From: Insolitispirillum peregrinum
GTDB lineage: Bacteria; Pseudomonadota; Alphaproteobacteria; Rhodospirillales; Rhodospirillaceae
DNA length: 64,000 nucleotides
NCBI RefSeq assembly: GCF_900156605.1
Contig: NZ_FTOA01000002.1
Span: forward strand, 248,001 to 312,000
Reading direction: 5' to 3'
Position numbers and translations under genes: made by a program. The notes below the pieces were generated by a model. That model saw nothing but the letters and a program-made list of their open reading frames with translations, did no database searches and had not been told where the DNA came from. This document shows positions 26,131 to 34,743 of the stretch, piece by piece; positions within the stretch are counted from its first letter, which is position 1; each line of letters begins with the position of its first letter.

Positions 26131-28671
26131 ATGGCGCAGGACAAGTCTCCCGACGAACATCCGCAGGATACTCCGACCGTTTCCGAAGCACCGCTGGCCG
26201 CCGAGCCACAGCCTGACGCCGTAACTCCCTCGCTGCAGCCAGAGCCGGAGGCGCCCGCCCCGGACGCCGGGCCGCTGCCGCCTGAAACGCCTGCCGGGCC
26301 GGTTGAGGACGAGGAGGCCGAACTGGTGGCCCCCGATGCCGACCTGCTGGAAGACGACGAAGTGCGTCCGGCTCCGTCGTTCCTCGGCCCACGCGGGGTG
26401 CCGGGGAGCGATGGGGCCATGGCGATGACCGACGAGGCCGGGACCGCCTGGGTTGCCGGGGGGTGGACCGCGGACGTGGCCGCCGCTGTGCTGACCGCCA
26501 GTCTGGTGCTGGCCTACTGCTTTTCATATGGGGCGCTGATTTTCTCCGGGCCGTTCAGCCCGTTTCTCGGCTTTGGCATCAGTGCCTCCCTGCTGACCGG
26601 AGTGGTGACCGGGGTGGTGGTGGCATGGCGCGGGCAGTTCCCCTTTGGTATCGCTGGACCGGACAGCAATGCCACCGCCATTCTGGCGGCGATGGTCAGT
26701 GGTCTGGCACCTCTGGCGGCCACCCTGTCCAGCGACATGGCCCGTCTGTCGCTGGTGATGGCGGCCCTGATGGGATCGTCGCTGGTTACCGGGCTGGTGC
26801 TGTTCCTGCTCGGCTGGCAACGGGCCGGGCGGCTGGTGCGCTATTTCCCCTATCCGGTGATGGCAGGCTTCCTTGCCGCCACCGGCTGGTTGATCGTGAC
26901 CGGTGCCGTGCGGATGGTCAGTGGCCATTCGCTGTCGTGGGCGGGATTGCCGACCCTGTTTGACGGTCTGGCCCCCTATCAGATTGGCCTGACGGTCCTG
27001 TGGGCGGCTGTTCTGCTGATCGTCCCGCGCTTTGTGCGCGGCCCGGCGGTGCTGCCACTGGCGCTGGTGGCGGCGACGGTGGTGACCCATGGCATCCTGT
27101 GGCTGGCCGGGCTGTCACCGGAACAGGCCCAACATGACGGCTGGCTGTTTGCGGTATCCTCGGAGCGCAACCTGTGGCTGACCGGCCTCGGGCCGCTGGA
27201 GCAGCAAGGGGCGGATTTCCCGTCGCCGTGGTCCCTGCTCAGTTGGGACCAGTGGCACGGAGCCAGCCTGAAGATCGCCGGGGATGTGCTGGCGGTGGTG
27301 GTGGTGTCGTGCCTCAGCATCCTGATGAATGCCACCGGCATCGAAATGGCGACGAGCCGCGAAGCCGACCTTGATCGTGAGCTGAAAGCCGAAGGTCAGG
27401 CCAATATCCTGTCGGCCTGTCTGGGTGGGTTCGTTGGCTATCTGTCGGTCAGCCGGTCGCTGTTGAACTATGGCGCCGGGGGGCGTGGACGGCTGTCGGG
27501 GATTCTGGTCGGACTGGTCTGCCTGCTGGTGCTGGCGGTTGGCCCGGCGGTGGTGGGGGTGATTCCGCGCTTTGTGCTGGGGGGCCTGCTGCTGTTGCTG
27601 GGGGTGCGCCTGCTGTGGGACTGGCTGGTACAATCCCGCCGCCGTCTGAGCTTTGTTGACTGGCTGGTGGTGGTCGGGCTGGTGCTGCTGGCGGCGCACT
27701 TCGGCTTTCTGGTGGCCCTGTTCGCCGGGATTCTGGCGGGCTGTGTCATCTTTACCCTCGATTTCAGCCGGGTCAGCGTGGTGCGGGCGCGGTTTGGTGT
27801 CCATGAGCACCCCTCCAGCCTGATCCGCCCACCCGAAGACATGGCGGTTCTGGCTGCCCACGGCCACAAGGTGCAGGTGATCGTCCTGCGCAGCTTCATT
27901 TTCTTTGGTTCGGCCCATCGCCTGTATGAAATGGTCAAGGCGCTGGTGGCCGAGCAGCGGCCGCATGCGCTGGTGTTTGATTTCCATCAGGTGAGCGGCA
28001 TTGATTCCTCGGCAGCGGCATCGTTCTCCAAGATTGCCAGCGTGCTGCGCGAAGCCGAATGCCATCTTTGCATCAGTGGCATCGCCCCGACGGCACTGGG
28101 CGTGTTGCGGGCTGCGCGGGTGATTGACCAGCGGGTCAGCCTGTACGAAGCCCTTGATCCGTCGCTGGAGGATCTGGAAAATGCCCTGCTGGCCTATTAC
28201 CGGCAAGGAGTGTCGGCGTCGCGGCCATTTGTTGACTGGCTGAGTGACAGTCTGGGGCCGATCCCGGGCGATGATGACAGTGGCTCGGTGTTGCTGGCCT
28301 ATCTGGAGCGGTTGCACCTGCCCGCCGGAACCTATCTGTGCCATGGCGGTGACGCCACCAATGCGATGCACTTCGTGGAGAATGGCCGTCTGTCGGTTCT
28401 GCTGGAAAGCCCCGGCAAACCGTCGGTGCGGGTCCGCGCGATGGCCCGGCTGTCGGTGGTGGGGGAAATGGGCTTCTTCCTCAACGCTCCCCGTTCGGCG
28501 GGACTGCGGGCGGAGGAGGACTGTGTGCTGTGGGCCTTGACCGCCGACGCCTATCACCGGCTGGAGCTTGATCATCCCCATCTGGTGCAGGCGCTGATGG
28601 GCTACATCATCCGCTTGCAGGCTGAACGGCTGTCATTTGCCAACCGCCAGATTCTGGCGCTCAGTCGATAA
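26131..28671 (+). CDS. SulP-family anion transporter with STAS and cyclic-nucleotide-binding domains
   Basis: The product has 846 residues. About 100 acidic, Pro-rich residues precede the SulP membrane domain, which has some 11-12 segments from about residue 110 to 555. A STAS domain follows (ALVFDFHQVSGIDSSAAASF near 612-630). The C-terminus has a cyclic-nucleotide-binding-type domain (GTYLCHGGDATNAMHFVENG and later VVGEMGFFLNAPRSAG, the phosphate-binding-cassette region). SulP proteins move sulfate, bicarbonate or related anions across the inner membrane, and the last domain suggests control by a cyclic nucleotide. It is the last gene of the T6SS run, six bases after the unknown gene, and is closed by a strong terminator. 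Confidence 0.9.
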   Translation: MAQDKSPDEHPQDTPTVSEAPLAAEPQPDAVTPSLQPEPEAPAPDAGPLPPETPAGPVEDEEAELVAPDADLLEDDEVRPAPSFLGPRGVPGSDGAMAMTDEAGTAWVAGGWTADVAAAVLTASLVLAYCFSYGALIFSGPFSPFLGFGISASLLTGVVTGVVVAWRGQFPFGIAGPDSNATAILAAMVSGLAPLAATLSSDMARLSLVMAALMGSSLVTGLVLFLLGWQRAGRLVRYFPYPVMAGFLAATGWLIVTGAVRMVSGHSLSWAGLPTLFDGLAPYQIGLTVLWAAVLLIVPRFVRGPAVLPLALVAATVVTHGILWLAGLSPEQAQHDGWLFAVSSERNLWLTGLGPLEQQGADFPSPWSLLSWDQWHGASLKIAGDVLAVVVVSCLSILMNATGIEMATSREADLDRELKAEGQANILSACLGGFVGYLSVSRSLLNYGAGGRGRLSGILVGLVCLLVLAVGPAVVGVIPRFVLGGLLLLLGVRLLWDWLVQSRRRLSFVDWLVVVGLVLLAAHFGFLVALFAGILAGCVIFTLDFSRVSVVRARFGVHEHPSSLIRPPEDMAVLAAHGHKVQVIVLRSFIFFGSAHRLYEMVKALVAEQRPHALVFDFHQVSGIDSSAAASFSKIASVLREAECHLCISGIAPTALGVLRAARVIDQRVSLYEALDPSLEDLENALLAYYRQGVSASRPFVDWLSDSLGPIPGDDDSGSVLLAYLERLHLPAGTYLCHGGDATNAMHFVENGRLSVLLESPGKPSVRVRAMARLSVVGEMGFFLNAPRSAGLRAEEDCVLWALTADAYHRLELDHPHLVQALMGYIIRLQAERLSFANRQILALSR

Positions 28672-28714
28672 AAAAAACGCCCGGACAGAAGACCCCTTCT
28701 GTCCGGGCGTTTTT
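28671..28714. terminator. Bidirectional Rho-independent terminator after sulP and doxX
   Basis: CGCCCGGACAGAAG at 28678-28691 pairs perfectly with CTTCTGTCCGGGCG at 28696-28709 around a 4-base loop. An A run lies to the left and a T run to the right, so it works in both directions for the converging sulP and doxX genes. Confidence 0.95.
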
Positions 28715-28730
28715 CCTGAAATTCTCAGGA

Positions 28731-29228
28731 TCAAATCTCGCGGCCAATCAGTGCATCGACCGAGAAGCGCCCGCCGCCACGCAGGGCGAACGACACTGCC
28801 ACCAGACCCCACAGCAGGGCGAATTCATAGCCACCGTTGGTGTTGAAGAACCCGGCGCTCCAGTGGGCGGTGCTGATGGCGATCAGCATCATGAAGGCAA
28901 CGGCCACCGCCGCCGGGCGGGTCAGCAGGCCAAGGGCCAGCAGCAGGCCACCAAAGAATTCCACCGAGCCCGCCATGCCAGCCATCAGCACACCCGGTTC
29001 CAGCCCCAGCTTGGTGGCAAAGAACTGGCCGGTGCCCTGCAAGCCATAGCCACCGAACCAGCCGAACAGCTTTTGCGCGCCGTGCGGCATCAGCATCAAG
29101 CCAGCGGCGATGCGCAGCATCGGCTCACCGATCGGGGCGACCAGACGTTCAAAACCGGCAACGGCGGGGATCAGCGGGCGGATGGCCGGGGCAGCGTCGG
29201 AGGGATAAGCAGTGTCAATCTGGCTCAT
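28731..29228 (-). CDS. DoxX-family membrane protein
   Basis: The 165-residue product has four hydrophobic segments and the family features PMLRIAAGLMLMPHGAQKLFGWFGG and the SVEFFGGLLLALGLLTRPAA block. DoxX proteins are small inner-membrane proteins linked to thiol and oxidative-stress functions in some bacteria; the exact activity is usually unknown. It is a single gene converging on sulP through a shared terminator. A palindrome overlaps its likely promoter, which hints at control by a repressor or redox sensor. Confidence 0.88.
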   Translation of the reverse strand: MSQIDTAYPSDAAPAIRPLIPAVAGFERLVAPIGEPMLRIAAGLMLMPHGAQKLFGWFGGYGLQGTGQFFATKLGLEPGVLMAGMAGSVEFFGGLLLALGLLTRPAAVAVAFMMLIAISTAHWSAGFFNTNGGYEFALLWGLVAVSFALRGGGRFSVDALIGREI

Positions 29229-29249
29229 GGTGCGTGTCCTTGTCCTGAG

Positions 29250-29299
29250 CGTGAACGGTTTCGATGGGCTAAAGATACCCGTTCACGCCGGTAGGACAA
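29250..29299 (-). promoter_or_regulatory. doxX promoter with overlapping palindromic operator
   Basis: On the minus strand TTGTCC (29299-29294) and TATCTT (29277-29272) are 16 bases apart. CGTGAACGG at 29250-29258 and CCGTTCACG at 29279-29287 form a perfect 9-bp inverted repeat whose arms flank the -10 box and sit inside the spacer. This is the geometry of a repressor site. Confidence 0.5.
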
Positions 29300-29319
29300 T
29301 TCACGAAGGTGCGATTGGA

Positions 29320-29340
29320 CTGTTTCCATTTCGGAAACAG
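29320..29340. promoter_or_regulatory. Inverted repeat between doxX promoter and sulfotransferase end
   Basis: CTGTTTCC at 29320-29327 pairs with GGAAACAG at 29333-29340 over a 5-base loop. It lies 10 bases beyond the stop of the leftward sulfotransferase gene, so it may mark that transcript's end, but no T run follows in that direction. It could instead be a second protein-binding site upstream of doxX. Confidence 0.35.
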
Positions 29341-29350
29341 TAATCAACGG

Positions 29351-31087
29351 TTACTCCACGGCATCCTGATAACCAAAGGCGGAGACAAACGGGGCCAGTG
29401 TTGGCAACACCGGTGCCAGATCGGCTTCGTACTGCTTCCAGCGGGCCATGGCGCGGGTGAACAGCGGGGCGGTCACATCACGATAGCTGGGGGTGACGAT
29501 ATCGCGCCGACTGGCCTTTTCCCGATATTTTTCAATTGCATCATCCCATTCGACGCCGATGAAGTCCAGCACCCCGCGCACGGTGCCGTTAAAGTCGCCG
29601 ATCAGGTCTTCGTAACGATAGCTGTGCATCGGCAGCACCAGATGCTGCTGGAAATGCTGCCACAGCCCCATTACCGCCTGATAGGTGCGGGCGGTCTGGG
29701 TCAGGTCGAGGAAATTGACCATCGCCGGGTTGGGGCGGAAATTCTGCATGAAGCAGCTCAGCACGCAGTCGCGCGGGTCGCGCAGGGCCAACAGCACCCT
29801 GGCCTGCGGGAACAGCGCCTGTGCCAACCCCAGATTGACGATGTTCAGCGGCAGCTTGTCGACCACAATGCGGTCATCCAGCGGGCCGGTGACCGCTTCG
29901 GCGGCGGCAAAGAACGCTTGCCGCAGGCGGTGCCCGGCCGGGCCGTCGAGGCGTTCCACCACCTCGGGATAGCTGAGGCCCAGATTCTGCCGCACGTTTT
30001 CCAGCGGCGAGGATTCCATGGTGGTGACAAGGCGCGGATGGGCTTCGAGAATCTGTTCCATCAGCGTGGTGCCGGAGCGCGGGAAGCCGACGAAGAACAC
30101 CACATTCTCCCCGGCTTCGATGGTCTGTGCCCGCCGCGCCATCTTGCCCAGCCGGTCGGCGTTGAACCACTGGCGGGTGCGCTCGATGCTGTCAAAATAG
30201 GCCGCGCCGTCATGGCGCAGGGTGGCGGGCTGGGCGGCCACCAGCGCATTGCAGGCGGCAAAGGCGGCAAAGGCGGCGCTGGCTTCACCCTGCTGGTCGA
30301 GGGTCAGCCCCTTGTTGTGCAGGGCTTCGATGCGGTCGGGATCGCCGAGTGGCTGAGACAGGGCAGAGTCCAGATCAGCCAGCGCCCCGCTCAGGTCGCC
30401 CTGCCGCCGCCGCAGACGACCACGGATCACCAGCAGGGCGGCAGGCAGCGGCGCTGGCGAGGCGGCCAGCAGGCTGTCGATGATGGCATGGGCCTCGTCC
30501 AGCCGGTTGGCCAGCTCCAGCGCATTGGCCAGATTCGGGCCGATGGCGGCCAGTGGCACACCCGCCGTCTGTGCCCGCTGATACAGGGCGATGGCGTCGG
30601 CCATCCGGCCCTGCTTGACCAGTGCGCCGCCCAGATTGTTCAGCGCCCCCAGATGGCCGGGGGCGAGGGCGAGGGTTTTCTGAAAGGCCTGCATCGCCTC
30701 TTGCGGGCGGTCGAGGCCGAGCAGGATCGTTCCCCGGTTAAAGGGCGCATCGGCCAGTTTGGGGTCGGCCTTCTCGGCCCGGCCAAAGGCCTCCAGTGCC
30801 TTTTGCGGCTGGCCGGTGGCAGCCAGAATGTTGCCCAGGGTGTTGAAATGGCGGGCAAAGGCCCCCTTGCCATCCTCAATCGCCCGACGGATTTCCTGCT
30901 CGGCCTCGGCGGCACGACCACTTTGCAGCAGGCGGACCGCCAGCAGGTGGCGGGCTTCGGCATGGGTCGGGCAGGCGTCCAGCACCTGCCGATAGACGGC
31001 CTCGGCGGCCTCGCCCTGTCCGGCGCGGTGGGCGGCGAGGGCTTGCTGAAGGGCGGCATCCAGCGCGGGCGGCAACACAGGCAACAT
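29351..31087 (-). CDS. TPR-repeat sulfotransferase
   Basis: The product has 578 residues. The first 300 are tetratricopeptide-type helical repeats (for example LGALNNLGGALVKQGRMADA). The second half is a Sulfotransfer_3-type domain with the PAPS 5'-phosphosulfate loop GFPRSGTTLMEQIL near residue 334 and a later LRDPRDCVLSCF motif for the 3'-phosphate. Such fusions transfer sulfate from PAPS to unknown glycans, peptides or lipids. The start at 31087 has AGGA nine bases upstream; an ATG at 31111 and a TTG at 31114 are alternatives. No PAPS-synthesis genes are nearby. Confidence 0.85.
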   Translation of the reverse strand: MLPVLPPALDAALQQALAAHRAGQGEAAEAVYRQVLDACPTHAEARHLLAVRLLQSGRAAEAEQEIRRAIEDGKGAFARHFNTLGNILAATGQPQKALEAFGRAEKADPKLADAPFNRGTILLGLDRPQEAMQAFQKTLALAPGHLGALNNLGGALVKQGRMADAIALYQRAQTAGVPLAAIGPNLANALELANRLDEAHAIIDSLLAASPAPLPAALLVIRGRLRRRQGDLSGALADLDSALSQPLGDPDRIEALHNKGLTLDQQGEASAAFAAFAACNALVAAQPATLRHDGAAYFDSIERTRQWFNADRLGKMARRAQTIEAGENVVFFVGFPRSGTTLMEQILEAHPRLVTTMESSPLENVRQNLGLSYPEVVERLDGPAGHRLRQAFFAAAEAVTGPLDDRIVVDKLPLNIVNLGLAQALFPQARVLLALRDPRDCVLSCFMQNFRPNPAMVNFLDLTQTARTYQAVMGLWQHFQQHLVLPMHSYRYEDLIGDFNGTVRGVLDFIGVEWDDAIEKYREKASRRDIVTPSYRDVTAPLFTRAMARWKQYEADLAPVLPTLAPFVSAFGYQDAVE

Positions 31088-31175
31088 CGGCAGCGATCCT
31101 TGCAGGAACATCAAAGGTGGCGCATCTTACAAAGCCCTGACTTCCTGTGTCATCCGGTAATCAAGCTGTCGCGAC

Positions 31176-31655
31176 ATGTCAAAAACCACCCGTGGAACAC
31201 AAGTGCTTGGCAAAGCCAAGGTTGCCTTCACCCTGCACCCCTATGAGTACAACCCGGCGGGCGAGCGCGTCGGCCTTCAGGCGGCCGAAGCGATGCAGGC
31301 CGACCCGCAGATCGTGCTGAAAACCCTGATGGCCGAGGTCGATGGGCATCCGGTGTGCGTGGTGGTGCCATCGGACGGCGAAGTCAGCATGAAAAAGCTG
31401 GCGGCGGCCTTTGGCGGCAAGTCAGCCCAGATGATGAAGCCACCCGATGCCGAGCGGCTGACCGGCTACCACGTCGGCGGCATCAGCCCGTTCGGGCAGA
31501 AAAAGCGTGTCCCGACCGTTGTTGAAAGCGACGCGCTGGCTCACCCGCTGGTCTACATCAACGGCGGTCAGCGCGGCCTGTTGGTCCGGCTGGCTCCGGC
31601 GGATGCGGTGGCGGTGCTGGGGGCGGTGGTGGCATCGGTGATGAGCGAGGGATAA
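31176..31655 (+). CDS. ybaK: Cys-tRNA(Pro)/Cys-tRNA(Cys) deacylase YbaK/EbsC type
   Basis: The 159-residue product fits the YbaK editing domain: ADPQIVLKTLMAEVDGHPVCVVVPSDGEVS contains the conserved substrate-pocket Lys, and the GGISPFGQKKRVPTVV and INGGQRGLLVRLAPADAV blocks are family hallmarks. It clears mischarged Cys-tRNA(Pro). It is a single gene divergent from the sulfotransferase and converging on the Nudix gene with only four bases between the stops. Confidence 0.93.
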   Translation: MSKTTRGTQVLGKAKVAFTLHPYEYNPAGERVGLQAAEAMQADPQIVLKTLMAEVDGHPVCVVVPSDGEVSMKKLAAAFGGKSAQMMKPPDAERLTGYHVGGISPFGQKKRVPTVVESDALAHPLVYINGGQRGLLVRLAPADAVAVLGAVVASVMSEG

Positions 31656-31659
31656 GGAC

Positions 31660-32232
31660 TTATCCGCTCACGCTGATCAGGAACAGCGTTTCGGCATCAT
31701 GAATGCGCGTGTCGGCCAGCAGGGCCGGGCGCTGGTCACGGCCAAAGCGGTGGCAGGCGCGGATGGCTTCGTCTGCGTCGGTCTGGCTGTTGACCGGTGC
31801 GGCGGTGATGTCGGCAATGAACAGATGGACCGGATAATCACTGGCCCCGATGGTGCGTACCGGCGTCAGGGTCAGCACGGCGTGACCGGTTTCTTCCAGC
31901 ACTTCCCGGCGGGCGGCCTCGTCCGGGCTTTGGTCGCTGGCGCCAAAGCCGCGGGGGGCTTCCAGCCGCCAGCCGCGTTCGGTATGGCGGAAAATCTCGA
32001 TCAGCAGCAGGCTGCCGTCGGGCAGGCGCGGCAGGGCGACCACCCCATAGGGCGCCGCCCACCGCCAGCGAAACGATGTGCCGTCGTTGCCCGCCGCCCC
32101 ACCGGGAGCCGGGAAGCGGACCCGGTCGTTGAACACCTCGACATAGGCATTCTGAAAGATCGGGCCTTCTTCCAGCAGTTCGATTTCACCGCGTCGGGAG
32201 TCGCCACGATACGGCGGCAGGCGAACGGCCAT
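31660..32232 (-). CDS. Nudix hydrolase
   Basis: The product has 190 residues. The Nudix box is recognisable (GFGASDQSPDEAARREVLEE, then TGH), close to the ADP-ribose pyrophosphatase type. In the GX5EX7REUXEEXGU pattern the first Glu is replaced by Gln, while the REVLEE metal-binding core is intact. It begins two bases after the rlmN stop and must be translated with it. Substrate is unknown; a nucleoside diphosphate derivative is likely. A longer upstream frame was rejected because it overlaps rlmN. Confidence 0.83.
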   Translation of the reverse strand: MAVRLPPYRGDSRRGEIELLEEGPIFQNAYVEVFNDRVRFPAPGGAAGNDGTSFRWRWAAPYGVVALPRLPDGSLLLIEIFRHTERGWRLEAPRGFGASDQSPDEAARREVLEETGHAVLTLTPVRTIGASDYPVHLFIADITAAPVNSQTDADEAIRACHRFGRDQRPALLADTRIHDAETLFLISVSG

Positions 32233-32234
32233 CG

Positions 32235-33440
32235 TCAGGCTGCCGGAGTCGCCGGAGCGCTGGTTTCGGGCAGGACACCAACCAGCGAGGCATCGGCGGC
32301 CAGGCCACGGGCCTTGCGTTCGCGCTGGCTGTCGGACTTCAACTGGCCACAGGCGGCCAGAATGTCGCGGCCACGCGGGGTGCGGATCGGGGCGGAATAG
32401 CCCAGACCGGCCAGCACGTCCGAGAAGCGTTCGATGCGCGCCCAGTCCGAGCATTCCAGCGTCGAGCCGGGCCACGGGTTGAACGGCAGCAGGTTGAATT
32501 TGCAGGGAATGCCCTTGACCATCCGCGCCAGTTGGCGGGCGTCGGCATCGCTGTCGTTGACGCCCTTCAGCATGATGTATTCAAAGGTGATGCGGCGGGC
32601 GTTGGTGGCACCGGGGTAATCGCGGCAGGCCTGCATCAATTCCTTCAGCGGCCACTTCTTGTTGATCGGCATGATCTCGCTGCGCACGTCATCGGTGGCG
32701 GCATGCAGCGAAATGGCCAGATTGACCCCGACATCGCGGCCCAGATCATACATGCGCGGCACCACGCCCGAGGTGGACAGGGTGACTCGTCGTTTCGACA
32801 GCGAAATGCCGTCGGGATCGGTGAGGATCTTCAGCGCATTGACGGTGGCGTCATAGTTGAACAGCGGCTCACCCATCCCCATCACCACCACGTTCGACAG
32901 CAGGCGGCCGGTCTCGTTGGGGGTCGGCCATTCGCCATAGGAATCGCGGGCGATCAGGAACTGGCCGACGATTTCCGCCGCCGTCAGGTTGCGCACCAGC
33001 TTTTGCGTGCCAGTGTGGCAGAACCGGCAGGTCAGGGTACAGCCGACCTGAGTCGAAATGCACACCGCGCCGCGTTCTTCGTCCGGGTCGGGGATGTAGA
33101 CGGTTTCGGCTTCGTTGCGGTCGCCAAAGCGCAGCAACCACTTGCGGGTCGAATCGACCGAGGTCTGTTCGCGCGACACCTGCGGGCGCGAGATGAAGAA
33201 CCGTTCCTGCATCCTGTCGCGCAGCGGCTTGGACAGGTTGGTCATTTCGTCAATGGTGGTGACACCCCGATTGTACAGCCACAGCCAGACCTGCTTGACG
33301 CGAAAGGATTTTTCGCCCAGCTCGGCAAAGGCTTCGGCCATTTCCTCGCGCGACAGTCCGATCAGGTCCAGACGGCCTTCGGAGTCCAGGGAACGGCGCG
33401 GCGCATCCTCGGCGCTGGTCTTGAAAATAGGGTCGGTCAT
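32235..33440 (-). CDS. rlmN: 23S rRNA/tRNA adenine-C2 methyltransferase RlmN
   Basis: The 401-residue radical-SAM enzyme methylates C2 of A2503 in 23S rRNA and A37 in some tRNAs. The CX3CX2C cluster motif is in [12 protein letters not shown], the GEPLFNYD motif binds SAM, and the catalytic C-terminal Cys is in [10 protein letters not shown]. The ATG at 33440 starts the family-like sequence. An in-frame extension of about 78 residues upstream has no family likeness and was left out. It heads a two-gene unit with the Nudix hydrolase. Confidence 0.95.
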   Translation of the reverse strand: MTDPIFKTSAEDAPRRSLDSEGRLDLIGLSREEMAEAFAELGEKSFRVKQVWLWLYNRGVTTIDEMTNLSKPLRDRMQERFFISRPQVSREQTSVDSTRKWLLRFGDRNEAETVYIPDPDEERGAVCISTQVGCTLTCRFCHTGTQKLVRNLTAAEIVGQFLIARDSYGEWPTPNETGRLLSNVVVMGMGEPLFNYDATVNALKILTDPDGISLSKRRVTLSTSGVVPRMYDLGRDVGVNLAISLHAATDDVRSEIMPINKKWPLKELMQACRDYPGATNARRITFEYIMLKGVNDSDADARQLARMVKGIPCKFNLLPFNPWPGSTLECSDWARIERFSDVLAGLGYSAPIRTPRGRDILAACGQLKSDSQRERKARGLAADASLVGVLPETSAPATPAA

Positions 33441-33517
33441 GGTTGCTCTATCGTGCTCGTCCCGACCATGCCAGCACGCCGGGGCCAACGGCCAGAGCGG
33501 AGCATTCGGGAAGATTG

Positions 33518-33533
33518 CCCCGTCATGACGGGG
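33518..33533. promoter_or_regulatory. 16-bp perfect palindrome upstream of rlmN
   Basis: CCCCGTCATGACGGGG is fully self-complementary. It sits in the 344-base gap 33441-33784 between rlmN and the divergent OmpA-like gene, 78 bases upstream of rlmN. It may be a dimeric regulator site. The rest of the gap holds no convincing gene; an AT-rich TTAAAATAATCC near 33685 may belong to the rightward promoter. Confidence 0.4.
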
Positions 33534-33784
33534 GGCCATCGCGGCCAGAATATGGGACATCAGGGTCTTCATATAAGCCGCCAGCCGCAAGAGGAAAAGT
33601 CCTTTTGTCTTTCCGGCTATTTTCAGGGACGGGGTGACGTCCCGAAAAGGGTATTCCGGCCTTCTTCCTGCCATGATTACGATGTTAAAATAATCCGTCT
33701 TTTCACTTGGCGGGATGGGCGGTTCGTGGTTCCCTGCTGGCGACGTACACCCCCATCCTTTCTGCCCACAAGGAGCCTGACTGT

Positions 33785-34666
33785 ATGCCGTCCCTCGCCT
33801 CCCGTTCCCGTCGAGTTGGGTTGCTGGTTGCCATGGTGGGAAGCACGCTGGCGGCGTGTTCCGGGGATTACAACATCTCTGCCGTTCGCAACCTGAAAGC
33901 CGACGGTGGCACCTATCAGCTTGCTTTGCAGCAAGGCTATGCCGATGTCGCCCAGTGGAAGCAGGAAGAGCAGAACTGGGCCGATTCCGAATTGATGCTG
34001 GGCAAGGCGCGGGCCGCAGCCGGTGGGGCGGTGCCGACGATGGAAGAGCCGACCAGCGACGGGCTGAAAGTATTGCGCGGGCGGGTTGATGCCGCCCTGA
34101 CGCCGGGCCGGGTCGAGCGCAAGCCGATTGATGCGGCGATGTTGCAGGTGGCCTATGACTGTCTGGCCCGCTCGTCGCTCAATCCGCCGCACCCGGAAGG
34201 GGCGAAAAGCCATAGTTGCCAGACCATGTTTGACGAGGCGCTGAGCAGCCTGCTGACCACCCCCGAACTGACCCCGCCGAGCGAGCCGACCGCGATCTAT
34301 TTTGACCGCAACCAGTCGAAGATCAGCGAAGCGGGTCGGGCGGAACTGAAAAAGATCATCGAGCAGATCAAGGCGGGCAATCCGCGCGAAGTGATCATCA
34401 GCGGCTACAGCGACAGCACCGGAACGCTGGCGGCCAATATCGTGATGGCGCAAAAGCGGGTGACGGCGGTCTATACGATGATGGTCGAAGCCGGTATTCC
34501 CGCCGACAGGATCAAGCAAATGGTCTATGGCGAAGAAGACCCGTCGCTGCCCAGCACCCCGCCGCCGACCCCCAAGGGGCCGAAAAGCGGCAAGGAAACG
34601 GTGTCAGGCAAGGATCGGGACGTGGAGTCCACTCGCCGCCGGGTGACCATTTCCTTCAGTTCCTGA
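33785..34666 (+). CDS. OmpA-family lipoprotein
   Basis: The product has 293 residues. A lipoprotein signal ends at LAAC with the modified Cys at 25. Residues about 30-165 form a helical, alphaproteobacterium-type spacer with one Cys pair ([15 protein letters not shown]). The C-terminal OmpA-like domain starts near [16 protein letters not shown] and contains the peptidoglycan-contact helix ([20 protein letters not shown]). It probably tethers the outer membrane to the wall. A linker rich in Pro and Lys interrupts the end of the domain before RRRVTISF. The ATG at 33785 follows AAGGAG. Confidence 0.87.
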   Translation: MPSLASRSRRVGLLVAMVGSTLAACSGDYNISAVRNLKADGGTYQLALQQGYADVAQWKQEEQNWADSELMLGKARAAAGGAVPTMEEPTSDGLKVLRGRVDAALTPGRVERKPIDAAMLQVAYDCLARSSLNPPHPEGAKSHSCQTMFDEALSSLLTTPELTPPSEPTAIYFDRNQSKISEAGRAELKKIIEQIKAGNPREVIISGYSDSTGTLAANIVMAQKRVTAVYTMMVEAGIPADRIKQMVYGEEDPSLPSTPPPTPKGPKSGKETVSGKDRDVESTRRRVTISFSS

Positions 34667-34701
34667 CCGCGCTGGAGGCGTGAGCATTGGCGCTGTGAGC
34701 C

Positions 34702-34738
34702 CACAGTACATGACAGTACCGTGGAGCAGCGCTCCACG
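34702..34738. repeat. Dispersed repeat fragment (copy B) acting as terminator-like hairpin
   Basis: CACAGTACATGACAGTAC followed by CGTGGAGC-AGC-GCTCCACG matches the left end and first hairpin of the longer repeats near 44.0 and 62.3 kb. The rest is absent. The hairpin, followed by CCTTTT, lies between two converging genes and could stop rightward transcription of the OmpA-like gene. Confidence 0.65.
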
Positions 34739-34743
34739 TCCTT

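Noticed and set aside
33441-33674. N-terminal extension of rlmN by about 78 codons
   Set aside because: The added residues have no RlmN likeness and contain a 16-bp palindrome more likely to be regulatory.
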